Counted from the stretch's first letter, positions 1-7,794 are shown. The stretch is 15,248 nt of DNA from an uncultured Collinsella sp. (GCA_900543275.1 UQQL01000050.1:1-15248); one strand, 5' to 3'. Numbers and translations are program-made. Notes: a model not told the origin generated them from the letters alone.

Positions 1-48
1 CGAGATTACTACGCGTCTCGTGGGCTCGGAGATGTGTATAAGAGACAG
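1..48 (+). other. Nextera P7-side sequencing adapter (artefact)
   Basis: This is not genomic DNA. Bases 1-6 match the end of the Illumina P7 oligo, bases 7-14 (TACTACGC) sit where the i7 index belongs, bases 15-29 match the Nextera Read 2 primer part, and bases 30-48 are the 19-base Tn5 mosaic end finishing in AGAGACAG. From memory, TACTACGC is the adapter form of Nextera XT index N719. Genomic sequence begins at about base 49. Confidence 0.98.
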
Positions 49-133
49 CTTTGGGGCAGCCCGGTTTCCCGTTGGCCGGCGCCCCCACTCATAAGCCTTA
101 AGTCGGTGGGCTGATATGTTGCGTCCCTGATGG
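49..133. other. Short non-coding contig edge downstream of the aminotransferase gene
   Basis: These 85 bases lie between the adapter and the aminotransferase stop codon. No gene can be supported. The stretch has a near-palindromic TAAGCCTTA and weak CCCAC/GTGGG pairing around it (roughly 79-111), but no T-run on either strand, so it is not a clear terminator. A short open frame enters from the left edge and could be the tail of a lost gene, but it has nothing recognisable. Confidence 0.4.
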
Positions 134-1270
134 CTACAAGGTTGAAAGGAAGGTGGACAGGCGGCGGAGGCCTTCGTCCAGGTCTTTATCGGAAACGCAA
201 TAGCTGAGGCGGACGTGGCCTTCGGTGCCGAAGCAGTTTCCGGGGACTAGGGCTACGTTTGTCTCTTCGATGGCTTTGATGCAGAAGTCTTCGCTGGTTA
301 GGCCGAACTTTTTGATGCTCGGGAAAGTGTAGAAGGCTCCTGCGGGCTCTACTACGTCGAGGCCCATGGTGTATAAGGCTGCGAGTACGCGTTCGCGGCG
401 GGCTCTGTAGACTTTGAGCATGGGCGTTGGGTCGACGGTCAGGGCTCGAGCTGCGGCGTCCATCTCGAAGGAGACGGCACTCGATACTAGGTATTGGTGG
501 GCCTTTGCGATCTCGGCGATGACGGGGGCTGCGGCTGCGAGCCAACCCAAGCGCCAGCCGGTCATGGCCCAGGGCTTGGAGAAGCTCTCGATGACTACCG
601 TCTGCTCGCGCAGTTCTGGGTGTCGCTGGGCAAAGCGCTCGTAGCCGTCCGCGTAGACCAAGCGGTTGTATACGTCGTCGCAAACCACGTAGATGCCCGC
701 CTGGTCTGCCACGCGCGCCACGGCGTCGAGCGACGCCGTATTGAGGATGCAACCCGTAGGATTGTTGGGCGAGCAGATGACGATGGCCTTGGTCGCCGGC
801 GTAACGCAAGCGCGCAGCGCTTCCTCATCGATCTGGAATTGCGCAGGCTCCGTATCCAAAAAGACCGCCTTGGCGTGGTTGGCCACGACGATGCTTTCGT
901 ACAGGCCAAAGGCCGGCGTGGGGATAATGACCTCGTCGTCGGGGTTGAGCATAGCCATGAATGTTGCCGACAGGGCCTCGGTCGCGCCATCAGTCAGGAT
1001 GACCTCGTCGGCCGAAAACGCAAGGCCCGCGTCCCCCATGTAGGCAGATAACGCCTCGCGCAGGGCGGGGCGACCGTTGTTCGGCGGATAGTGCGTGTCA
1101 CCGCGGTCCAGTGCGGCGGTCACCTCGGCGCTAATCACATCGGGCGTGGGAAAATCGGGCTCGCCGAGCGCGAGCGCGATGCACCCCGGATGCTGGGCGG
1201 CGAGCGCGTTGATCCGGCGGATACCGGAGGGCTTGAGCGTGGCAAGCGAGGTATTCATGGGCAGACGCAT
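134..1270 (-). CDS. Pyridoxal-phosphate aminotransferase, class I/II (aspartate/PatA-like)
   Basis: A 378-aa cytoplasmic fold-type I aminotransferase that transfers an amino group between an amino acid and a 2-oxo acid using PLP. Visible family landmarks are SPNNPTG (167-173), the D-x-x-Y pair D198/Y201 that contacts the cofactor, the Schiff-base lysine K232 in SFSKPWAMTGWR, and the carboxylate-binding arginine R354 in HVRLSYC. Length is normal for the family (about 380-400 aa). The ATG at 1270 is preferred because GAAAGGA lies 5 nt upstream; a second ATG four codons in (MNTSL) has no better site. It resembles the AspB/PatA group (aspartate or N-acetyl-diaminopimelate aminotransferase), but the substrate cannot be read from sequence alone. 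It is transcribed alone, divergent from the 220-aa gene. Confidence 0.95.
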   Translation of the reverse strand: MRLPMNTSLATLKPSGIRRINALAAQHPGCIALALGEPDFPTPDVISAEVTAALDRGDTHYPPNNGRPALREALSAYMGDAGLAFSADEVILTDGATEALSATFMAMLNPDDEVIIPTPAFGLYESIVVANHAKAVFLDTEPAQFQIDEEALRACVTPATKAIVICSPNNPTGCILNTASLDAVARVADQAGIYVVCDDVYNRLVYADGYERFAQRHPELREQTVVIESFSKPWAMTGWRLGWLAAAAPVIAEIAKAHQYLVSSAVSFEMDAAARALTVDPTPMLKVYRARRERVLAALYTMGLDVVEPAGAFYTFPSIKKFGLTSEDFCIKAIEETNVALVPGNCFGTEGHVRLSYCVSDKDLDEGLRRLSTFLSTL

Positions 1271-1363
1271 GGCGTTCCTTTCGTAAGGGTTGCACTAGGA
1301 TAGCGCGGCGAGGCGCCGTCAGACGGTGTAACCTAAACGGAAACGAGCCGGAAAGGAGATGGC
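1271..1363. promoter_or_regulatory. Divergent intergenic region with candidate -10 for the aminotransferase
   Basis: These 93 bp separate two divergent start codons and must hold both promoters. On the minus strand TATCCT (1297-1302) is a plausible -10 about 27 bp before the aminotransferase start, with no good -35. On the plus strand TTGCAC (1290-1295) resembles a -35 but has no well-spaced -10. The plus-strand gene has a strong GAAAGGAG ribosome site at 1351-1358. Confidence 0.4.
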
Positions 1364-2026
1364 ATGGAGACGACCGCGCGCGGCGATGTACCAAAAACGC
1401 TGCAAACCATTGCGTATATCAGCATTCCCAATAGCGCCGATCTTGAGTTTTTGCTTTGGGACCTGCAGGATGCCATCGCCGCCTATGCACAGCTTTCCGG
1501 CACTACACTCCCCCTCCCAGTCGACTTGAAGGCAAATGACGCCGGCAGCGTTGCCGATGGCATCGTGCTGGCCATTGAAGATGTGGCTGACGATGAGACG
1601 TTGACAGCTATCGAGCAGACGCTTGAGCGCTTTGGCGGTACGGGAACGCGCGTCTATGCCGCGATTCGAGCCGCACAAGAGGGCACTGAGCAGGCGCGTG
1701 GGGCCGCCGTTCGCCTGCACAAGGCATGTGAGCGCCATGACCAATTGTGGTGTGGCGGCGTTGCCATCTGCGCCGGCAGCGGCATTGCGGCGCTTCGTCG
1801 CTCCCCGCGCATGGGACTCTTGCGGCGACCGTTTTCGGAAGCGATGGATAAGCTTGTGGGCGCTGTGCGCATGGGCTGCTCCGTCAAGCATGCACAGCGA
1901 CTTGGCGGTGGCAATGCCGCCAACGTCGACGCCGACGGCATGGTTTGCGCCGAGCCAGCCGTGCCCGCGCCGATCTGGCGAGGCGTTCTAAAACGTCTGG
2001 GCACCCACGCTCAAACAAAAATCTAA
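1364..2026 (+). CDS. Conserved-looking protein of unknown function (220 aa)
   Basis: I do not recognise this gene with confidence. The start is well supported: GAAAGGAG lies 5 nt before the ATG. The protein is soluble, with no signal peptide or membrane segment. The N-terminal half is acidic and has alternating strand- and helix-like stretches (TIAYISIPNS at 15-24; GIVLAIEDV at 66-74). The C-terminal half has four cysteines (C122, C130, C136, C172) and a glycine-rich CGGVAICAGSGI (130-141), followed by a basic patch and SEAMDKLVGAV (158-168). The order of glycine-rich turn, basic loop and S-x-A-x-D-x-L helix faintly recalls flavodoxin-fold FMN reductases, but no flavin-binding motif is clear. 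Its stop codon is 1 bp from the stop of the convergent glycosylase gene. Confidence 0.75.
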   Translation: METTARGDVPKTLQTIAYISIPNSADLEFLLWDLQDAIAAYAQLSGTTLPLPVDLKANDAGSVADGIVLAIEDVADDETLTAIEQTLERFGGTGTRVYAAIRAAQEGTEQARGAAVRLHKACERHDQLWCGGVAICAGSGIAALRRSPRMGLLRRPFSEAMDKLVGAVRMGCSVKHAQRLGGGNAANVDADGMVCAEPAVPAPIWRGVLKRLGTHAQTKI

Positions 2027-2027
2027 A

Positions 2028-2591
2028 TTAAATAACAGCCCAGTCAACGGCTTCGTGCCAACGCTCAACAAGACGCTCCAGGCGCCAGGCGGCATTGGCG
2101 GGACTTGTCGAGGGCAGGACGATAGCGGGCAGCCCGGTGTGTTCTTGTAGATAGCGCTTGTAGAGCCGGCCAGCTGTACCACCGTTGCATATCACCTGCT
2201 CAATGGGGGCTGCGCCGGTAATGCGCTCGATATGTGCCGGCACAACGTTGCGAATGCTCGCGTCGCTTGAGCCCTTGATATCACAGCTCTCGATCACGTC
2301 CCACAGGGCCACACCGCCGTTGAGCAGCATGGATCGCTTGGCAGCAATCGAGGCGTCGAGCGTCGCGGGCTCGCCGCTCGCCAAAAAGTCTCCCTCGTTG
2401 GGCGGCACGGGCACACCGAGGCACGCGGCCATCACGCGCCAAAAGCGATTCTGAGGGTTGCCGTAATAAAAGGCATTGGCGCGCGAAAGCACCGAGGGAA
2501 ACGACCCCAGCAGCAAAACGCGCGAGTGCTCGTCAAACACGGGTTCAAACCCATGCTCAATATGTTGATAGCCCTCGTCCGGCGCGGCCAC
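2028..2591 (-). CDS. DNA-deoxyinosine glycosylase (uracil-DNA glycosylase superfamily, family 6)
   Basis: A 187-aa base-excision repair enzyme. It should remove hypoxanthine (deaminated adenine), and perhaps uracil-type lesions, from DNA by cutting the N-glycosidic bond. Motif 1 is LGSFPS (28-33), followed by FYYGNPQNRFW (41-51), whose asparagine N48 matches the catalytic-loop Asn described for family 6 enzymes. ALWDVIESCDIKGSSD (95-110) is the next conserved block and LPSTSPANAAW (159-169) is the C-terminal DNA-intercalation motif. The start is a GTG at 2591, chosen because it follows the GH13 stop codon by only 3 nt and GAGGG (inside the end of the GH13 gene) lies 8 nt upstream. This suggests translational coupling to the glycosidase gene. 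Uncertainty lies in exact lesion preference, not in the superfamily. Confidence 0.9.
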   Translation of the reverse strand: MAAPDEGYQHIEHGFEPVFDEHSRVLLLGSFPSVLSRANAFYYGNPQNRFWRVMAACLGVPVPPNEGDFLASGEPATLDASIAAKRSMLLNGGVALWDVIESCDIKGSSDASIRNVVPAHIERITGAAPIEQVICNGGTAGRLYKRYLQEHTGLPAIVLPSTSPANAAWRLERLVERWHEAVDWAVI

Positions 2592-2594
2592 GAG

Positions 2595-3971
2595 CTAAGC
2601 CCTCAGCAGATAGCGCACCTCGTAGGGCGCAAGCTCAAGGGAGCCCGCCAGCTCGACCGTGGGCACGCCGTCGGCCAGCAGGTCGACAAAGGACCCATTG
2701 AGCTCGCCGGCGCCAAAGGTGTAAGGCTCGCCCACGGCATTGACCGCCACGAGCACCGTCGCGTCGTCGCAGGCGCGCTCGAACAGCAGCTGCTTGTTCT
2801 GAATCACCACGTTGCGATAGGCACCATAGTTGAGGGCACGGGCCGCCGCGTCGTCTGCCGAGCGCAGGTGCGCGAGCTGCTTGATGAAGGCCGTCAGCTC
2901 GTTGGGCGCAGGCTCATCGAGCGCAGGTCGCAGCGCCCAGTCACCATCGGGGCCGCCCTTTTCGCCAGGAATCCCCCACTCGCTGCCATAGTAGACGCAC
3001 GGAATGCCCGGCATGCCAAAGAGCATGCCATAAGCGGGGCGCAGACAGGACTTGTCGGTAAGGATGCTCGCCAGGCGCGGCACATCGTGGTTGTCGACAA
3101 ACGACAGCAGATGCTTGCCGCGATAAATGCACCACGGGTCACCGCCAAACTGGCGGTGCAGCGAGTGCGCGATCTCGAACATATTGACCGAGTTAAAGCT
3201 GGAGTACAGGCCCTTGTAGCACTCGTAGTTGGTGCAGGAGTCGAGCATCTCGTCGTTGACGATCTGGTTGTAGTCGCCGTGGAGCGTCTCGCCGATCAGC
3301 ACAAAGTCGGGCTTGAGCTCACGGGCAAAGGCGTGCAGGCGGCGCATAAAGTCGCGGTCGAGCATATAGGCAACGTCCAGGCGCAGGCCGTCGACGCCAA
3401 AGACGTCGGCCCAACGGCGCACGGACTCGAGCAGGTAATCGACCACGGCGGGGTTTTGCAGGTTGAGCTTCACGAGCTCAAAATGGCCTTCCCAGCCCTC
3501 GTACCAAAAGCCATCGCCATAGCAGGAGTCGCCGTCAAAGCTGATGTGGAACCAATCCTTGTAGGGCGAGTCCCACTTGCGCTCCTGCACATCGCGGAAG
3601 GCCCAAAAGCCACGGCCCACATGGTTGAAGACCGCATCGAGCACCACGCGGATGCCATGGGCGCGCAGCGTCTCGCACACGGCGGCAAAATCGGCATCCC
3701 CACCCAGGCGACGGTCGATATGGCGCAGGCTGCGCGTGTCGTAGCCATGGCTGTCGGATTCGAGCGGCGGGTTAATGAGCACAGCACCGATACCGAGCTC
3801 TTGCAGGTAGTCGGCCCATTGGGCGATCTTCATGATGGGCGCATCGGGGTTGGGCGCAGCGTTGGCAGCCTGGGCGAGCTCATCCTCGGCAACGGGCGCG
3901 GCGTTTTCGCGCGGAGCTCCACAAAAGCCCAGCGGATAGATCTGATAGAACGTCGTCTCGTATGCCCACAT
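2595..3971 (-). CDS. GH13 alpha-amylase-family glycoside hydrolase (maltodextrin/cyclomaltodextrin type)
   Basis: A 458-aa (beta/alpha)8 glucanase with no signal peptide, so probably a cytoplasmic enzyme cleaving alpha-1,4 (or alpha-1,6) bonds of imported maltodextrins. The four GH13 regions are clear: DAVFNH (112-117), GLRLDVA with nucleophile D199, LIGET with acid/base E228, and FVDNHD with the transition-state Asp D296. A short all-beta C-terminal domain follows (about 385-458). It is shorter than classical neopullulanases and has no separate N-terminal starch-binding domain. The ATG at 3971 has GGAGG 5 nt upstream. It heads a two-gene unit with the downstream glycosylase. Specific activity (amylase, cyclomaltodextrinase, alpha-glucosidase) cannot be decided here. 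Confidence 0.95.
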   Translation of the reverse strand: MWAYETTFYQIYPLGFCGAPRENAAPVAEDELAQAANAAPNPDAPIMKIAQWADYLQELGIGAVLINPPLESDSHGYDTRSLRHIDRRLGGDADFAAVCETLRAHGIRVVLDAVFNHVGRGFWAFRDVQERKWDSPYKDWFHISFDGDSCYGDGFWYEGWEGHFELVKLNLQNPAVVDYLLESVRRWADVFGVDGLRLDVAYMLDRDFMRRLHAFARELKPDFVLIGETLHGDYNQIVNDEMLDSCTNYECYKGLYSSFNSVNMFEIAHSLHRQFGGDPWCIYRGKHLLSFVDNHDVPRLASILTDKSCLRPAYGMLFGMPGIPCVYYGSEWGIPGEKGGPDGDWALRPALDEPAPNELTAFIKQLAHLRSADDAAARALNYGAYRNVVIQNKQLLFERACDDATVLVAVNAVGEPYTFGAGELNGSFVDLLADGVPTVELAGSLELAPYEVRYLLRA

Positions 3972-4050
3972 AGCAACCTCCCGGTAAGCTCAACACAACG
4001 ACATCCATTGTATGCCCAGCAGGGTGGCTAATTTGCGATGAGAGACGTGG
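3972..4050 (-). promoter_or_regulatory. Candidate promoter for the GH13 gene
   Basis: In the 79 bp between the MFS stop and the GH13 start, the minus strand reads TACAAT (4007-4012), five of six matches to the -10 consensus, giving a leader of about 30 nt. No convincing -35 sits 16-18 bp upstream, so read-through from the MFS gene remains possible. Confidence 0.4.
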
Positions 4051-5247
4051 CTAGGCGACGGGCTTTGCGCGGCGTATGGCCGGGAACAGCACCGTAATGG
4101 CGAGGATAACGCCCACGACGGTAATCGCCCCGCCCGCGAAGCCAATCCAGGAGATACCGGGACCCGAAACCACGGCGCCGCCGATCGCGGTGCCCGTGCC
4201 GATGCCGAGGTTAAACAGGCCCGAGAAGATCGACATGGCGACGGCCGACGAATCCGCCGGCGTGTACTTGATGAGCTCGGCCTGAAACGCCACGTTAAAG
4301 GCCGTGGAGCAGCAGCCCCATAGCGCGCAAACAGCGAGAACGGCGACGAGCGACGGTGCAACCGGACCCATGAGCAGCAGAGCCACAGGCACGCCGGAGA
4401 GTGTGATAGCCAAGAACGGAAAGCGATGGCCATCGAACAGTCGGCCGAACAGCCAGCTTCCGAGCAGACCGGAGCAGCCAAACGCCGTCAGCGTCATGGT
4501 GATGGCGCTTGCGTCGACATGGGCGACCTGCGCCAGGAAGGGCTCGATATAGCTGTAACCCGCGTAGTAGCCGGTCGCCATAAAGACCGTGACCGCGTAG
4601 AGCGCGATGAGGAACGGGCTCTTGAGCAGCTCGGGCAGCTGTTTGACGGTAAAGCGCTCGCCCGCCGGCATGACCGGGAACACCGCTGCCTGGTACACCA
4701 CCGCGACGGCAGAAAAAGCTCCGACCACGGCAAACGTCATACGCCAGCCCACGGCCAGGCCGATGGCGCGACCGAGGGGCAGGCCGAAGATCTGCGCGAT
4801 GGACGAGCCCGTGGCGATCATGCTGATGGCGAGCGCCCCATGGCGGGTGTCGACCAGGCGCGAAGCCATGATCGAGGCGACCGACCAGAACACGGCATGC
4901 GCGCAGGCGACCACCAGACGCGCGCAAACCAAAATAGGATAGGTGGGCGCCAAGGCGGACAAGAACTGGCCGAGCGAAAACACGGCCAAAACGCCCAGCA
5001 GCATCCGCTTGAACTCAAAGCGCGAGGCAAACACCATGAGTGGCAGCGACAGCAGCATGACACCCCAGGCGTAGACCGAAATCATGATGCCTGCCTGGGC
5101 CTCGGTGAGCGAGAACGATGCGGCAATATCAGTCAGAAGGCCAATGGGCATGAACTCCGACGTGTTGAATACGAACGCGCAGCAGGCGAGCCCGATAAGC
5201 GGGAGCCACTGCTTGAGCGAGATGCCATCTTGTCTTGCCTGAGTCAT
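4051..5247 (-). CDS. MFS transporter, SotB/AraJ-like (sugar or drug efflux, DHA1 type)
   Basis: A 398-aa inner-membrane protein with about 12 hydrophobic segments, the size expected for a DHA1-type major facilitator. The N-terminal block NTSEFMPIGLL, then AGIMISVYAW (both in TM1-2), and later IATGSSIAQIFGLPLGR and GWRMTF closely resemble the SotB sugar-efflux transporter of enterobacteria, where the equivalent residues are NTTEFVPVGLL and GIMLTIYAW (from memory). It would export small solutes by proton antiport. The ATG at 5247 is chosen over an ATG 16 codons upstream because GAGAGG lies 8 nt before it and the extra residues (Pro-rich, no homology) come from AT-rich promoter DNA. Substrate is unproven: sugars, arabinose-like compounds or drugs are all possible. 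Confidence 0.92.
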   Translation of the reverse strand: MTQARQDGISLKQWLPLIGLACCAFVFNTSEFMPIGLLTDIAASFSLTEAQAGIMISVYAWGVMLLSLPLMVFASRFEFKRMLLGVLAVFSLGQFLSALAPTYPILVCARLVVACAHAVFWSVASIMASRLVDTRHGALAISMIATGSSIAQIFGLPLGRAIGLAVGWRMTFAVVGAFSAVAVVYQAAVFPVMPAGERFTVKQLPELLKSPFLIALYAVTVFMATGYYAGYSYIEPFLAQVAHVDASAITMTLTAFGCSGLLGSWLFGRLFDGHRFPFLAITLSGVPVALLLMGPVAPSLVAVLAVCALWGCCSTAFNVAFQAELIKYTPADSSAVAMSIFSGLFNLGIGTGTAIGGAVVSGPGISWIGFAGGAITVVGVILAITVLFPAIRRAKPVA

Positions 5248-5276
5248 GTAGGAAACCTCTCCGATTGTCTTGGGCG

Positions 5277-5313
5277 GTGGGCGATTATATAGCAACGGCC
5301 CCGCATCCGTCAG
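5277..5313 (-). promoter_or_regulatory. Promoter of the MFS gene, embedded in the feoAB terminator
   Basis: On the minus strand a perfect TATAAT lies at 5284-5289. CTGACG (5308-5313, four of six) stands 18 bp upstream and is a plausible -35. The expected start near 5277 gives a leader of about 30 nt. The -35 lies in the loop and inner stem of the hairpin that ends the feoAB transcript. Confidence 0.65.
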
Positions 5314-5329
5314 TACAGATGCAGGGCCG
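5296..5329 (-). terminator. feoB: Hairpin at the end of feoAB
   Basis: Arms 5296-5307 and 5318-5329 pair over 12 bp with one mismatch (CGGCCC with GGGCCG outermost). The hairpin begins 41 bp after the feoAB stop. On the minus strand it is followed only by TTGCTATATAA, so the U-tract is weak and termination may be partial. Confidence 0.6.
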
Positions 5330-5370
5330 CAATCAACTCAATACACAGAGGTTGCGCCGTCAATAAATAG

Positions 5371-7731
5371 CTAAGCCAACCCCAGCAATATGCCCGCCGA
5401 ATGCACGACAAACGCCACGATCCAGGCGACCGTCACCTGAAACGCGAATACAGCCACGGCATAGCGCGCGCCCAACTCGCTCTTGACGGCGCCGATGGAC
5501 GCCACGCAAGGCGGGTACAGCAGCGTAAAGACCAAGAACACGTAGGCGGTAAACGGCGAAAACATGGTCGACAGCGCCGCGGGCGACGTTGCGCCCAAAA
5601 GCACCGTGAGCGTCGAGATGACGCTCTCCTTGGCAATGAGTCCGGTGACGAGCGCCGTCGAGGCGCGCCAGTCGCCAAAGCCGAGCGGCGCCAGCACCGG
5701 CGCGATGATGCTGCCGAGGCCCGCAAGCAGGCTTTGCGACTGGTCGGCGACCACATTAAAGCGGATATCGAACGTCTGAAGGAACCAGATGACCACCGTA
5801 GCGGCAAAGATAATGGTAAAGGCCTTGGTAATAAAGTCCTTGGCCTTATCCCATGCCAGCATCACCGTCGTCTTGATGCTCGGCAGGCGGTAGTTGGGAA
5901 GCTCCATGATAAACGGCACCGGGTCGCCCTTAAATGCCGTGCGGTTGAGCACCAAAGCCGCGATGCAACCGATCGCAATGCCAATCAGATAGAGCGAGAC
6001 CATGGCGGGAACCGTCGCCTGTGGGAAAAACGCCCCGCACAGCAGACCGTAGACCGGCAACTTGGCCGAGCAACTCATAAACGGCGTGAGCATGACGGTC
6101 ATCTTGCGGTCGTGCTCGGACGGCAGCGTGCGCGTCGACATGATGGCCGGCACGGTGCAGCCAAAACCGACGAGCATGGGCACAAAGCTGCGGCCCGACA
6201 GGCCAAAGCGGCGCAACACCTTATCCATGACAAAGGCAACGCGTGCCATGTAGCCCGAGTCTTCCAGAATGGAGAGGAACAAAAAGAGCACGACGATAAT
6301 CGGCAGGAAGGTCAGCACGCTGCCCACGCCCGTAAGCACGCCGTCGACAGCCAGCGAGCGCACCACGTCGTTGGTGCCGAACGCCTTGAGACCCGCATCG
6401 GCCGAGGCGATGATGGCAGCGATGCCGTCCTCCATGAGTCCCTGCAACGCCGCGCCGATCACGCCAAACGTCAGCCAAAAGACGAGGCCCATGATCACCA
6501 GGAACGCCGGAATGGCTGTGTAACGACCTGTCAGGATGCGGTCAATCTTGACGGAGCGCACGTGCTCGCGGCTCTCGTGCGGCTTTACGACGCAGCGCCC
6601 GCACACGTCGCCGATAAAGCCGAAGCGCATGTCGGCCAGCGCAGATAGACGGTCGGTGCCGGCCTCGCCCTCCATCTGGGTAATGATGTGCTCGATGGCG
6701 TCAAGCTCGTTGCGATCCAGATGAAGTGCCTCGGTCACCAGCTCGTCGCCCTCAACCAGCTTGGTCGCCGCAAAACGCACGGGAATGTGCGCCGTCGCGG
6801 CATGGTCCTCGATCAGGTTGGCAATGCCGTGGATGCAGCGATGCAGTGCACCGCCGTCTGGACCATCGGGCGCACAGAAGTCCAGGCGACCGGGGCGCTC
6901 ACGGAACCGCGCCACGTGCAAGGCATGATCCACCAGCTCGCCGATACCCTCGTTGCGGGCAGCGCTAATGGGGACAACGGGCACGCCCAACAGGCTCTCG
7001 AGCAGGTTGACGTCCACGGCGCCGCCGTTGGCCGTCACCTCGTCCATCATGTTGAGCGCGATGACCATGGGACGATCGAGCTCCATAAGCTGCAGCGTCA
7101 GGTACAGGTTACGCTCGATGTTGGTGGCGTCGATGATGTCGATGATGGCGTCGGGGTTTTCGTCCAGGATAAATTGGCGACTGACGATCTCTTCGCCCGT
7201 GTACGGAGACAGCGAATAGATGCCGGGCAGGTCGGTAACGTTTGCCTCGGGATGGTTACGGATGGTGCCGTCCTTGCGGTCGACCGTCACGCCGGGAAAG
7301 TTACCGACGTGCTGGTTGGAGCCCGTAAGCTGGTTGAACAGCGTGGTCTTACCGCAGTTTTGGTTGCCGGCGAGGGCAAAATGCAGCGGTGCGCCCTCGG
7401 GCACGGCCGTCTTGGCAGCACGAGGCGAATACGTCCCTTCGCCCAGGGCCGGGTGATCCGTCGTGCCGATTGCGGCGTTAACGCGCGGGCCGGTATCGGT
7501 GTCGTGCACATCCACGAGCTCAATGCGTGCGGCATCGTCCTTGCGCAGCGTCAACTCGTAGCCGCGCAGGCGAATCTCGAGCGGATCGCCCATGGGGGCA
7601 TACTTCATCATGGTAACTTCGGTGCCCGGAGTTAGGCCCATGTCCAAAATATGCTGTCGGAGTGCCTGATCGTCCGATGCCACCGATGCGACAACGGCGT
7701 CCTTTCCAATCTCGAGTGTATCGAGCTTCAC
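5371..7731 (-). CDS. feoB: Ferrous iron transporter, FeoA-FeoB fusion
   Basis: A 786-aa Fe(II) uptake protein of the cytoplasmic membrane. Residues 1-75 form a complete FeoA (SH3-like) domain, followed by a linker (76-115) and then FeoB. The G-protein motifs are G1 GNQNCGKT (122-129), G2 threonine in GVTV (T149), G3 DLPG (167-170), G4 NMMD (227-230) and G5 SAARN (256-260). The membrane part starts near 405. It has the gate sequence GFGCTVPAI with conserved Cys525, MSCSAKLPVYG (552-562), ELPNYRLP (610-617) and the second gate region IAKESVIS (699-706). The start is a GTG at 7731 with AAAGGA 7 nt upstream; the ATG inside that spacer meets a stop after three codons. There is no FeoC domain. A possible iron-responsive operator lies upstream. 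Confidence 0.98.
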   Translation of the reverse strand: MKLDTLEIGKDAVVASVASDDQALRQHILDMGLTPGTEVTMMKYAPMGDPLEIRLRGYELTLRKDDAARIELVDVHDTDTGPRVNAAIGTTDHPALGEGTYSPRAAKTAVPEGAPLHFALAGNQNCGKTTLFNQLTGSNQHVGNFPGVTVDRKDGTIRNHPEANVTDLPGIYSLSPYTGEEIVSRQFILDENPDAIIDIIDATNIERNLYLTLQLMELDRPMVIALNMMDEVTANGGAVDVNLLESLLGVPVVPISAARNEGIGELVDHALHVARFRERPGRLDFCAPDGPDGGALHRCIHGIANLIEDHAATAHIPVRFAATKLVEGDELVTEALHLDRNELDAIEHIITQMEGEAGTDRLSALADMRFGFIGDVCGRCVVKPHESREHVRSVKIDRILTGRYTAIPAFLVIMGLVFWLTFGVIGAALQGLMEDGIAAIIASADAGLKAFGTNDVVRSLAVDGVLTGVGSVLTFLPIIVVLFLFLSILEDSGYMARVAFVMDKVLRRFGLSGRSFVPMLVGFGCTVPAIMSTRTLPSEHDRKMTVMLTPFMSCSAKLPVYGLLCGAFFPQATVPAMVSLYLIGIAIGCIAALVLNRTAFKGDPVPFIMELPNYRLPSIKTTVMLAWDKAKDFITKAFTIIFAATVVIWFLQTFDIRFNVVADQSQSLLAGLGSIIAPVLAPLGFGDWRASTALVTGLIAKESVISTLTVLLGATSPAALSTMFSPFTAYVFLVFTLLYPPCVASIGAVKSELGARYAVAVFAFQVTVAWIVAFVVHSAGILLGLA

Positions 7732-7754
7732 GCGCTCATCCTTTCGTTAGACGC

Positions 7755-7779
7755 GGTTAACCGTTTACCGGGGCTAACC
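7755..7779. promoter_or_regulatory. Inverted repeat in the feoAB leader, possible DtxR-type iron operator
   Basis: GGTTAACC (7755-7762) and GGCTAACC (7772-7779) form an imperfect inverted repeat with 9 bp between them. Each arm resembles a half of the DtxR/IdeR consensus, in which GGTTAG faces CTAACC. However, the spacing is not that of the classical 19-bp box. The location just downstream of the likely start point of feoAB fits repression by an iron-sensing regulator. Confidence 0.35.
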
Positions 7780-7794
7780 AACTCGTAACGACAA

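Noticed and set aside
49..133. A possible 6S-like or other structured RNA end, suggested by TAAGCCTTA and GGGCTGATATG
   Set aside because: The similarity is a few bases only, the elements are in the wrong order for 6S RNA, no T-run follows, and the stretch is cut by the adapter.
2526..4031. A 501-codon open frame on the plus strand opposite the GH13 gene
   Set aside because: It is the antisense of a clear GH13 enzyme with all catalytic motifs. The translation is His/Val/Arg-rich without recognisable domains and has no ribosome site; long antisense frames are expected in GC-rich DNA.
5401..6648. A 415-codon plus-strand open frame opposite feoB
   Set aside because: The product is dominated by Arg, His, Asp and Gln, typical of the reverse reading of membrane-protein codons, and there is no start signal.
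7748..7755. A Fur-box-like reading of the feoAB upstream region
   Set aside because: No sequence close to the GATAATGATAATCATTATC-type repeat is present between 7732 and 7852; the GGTTA-type arms fit a DtxR-like site better.
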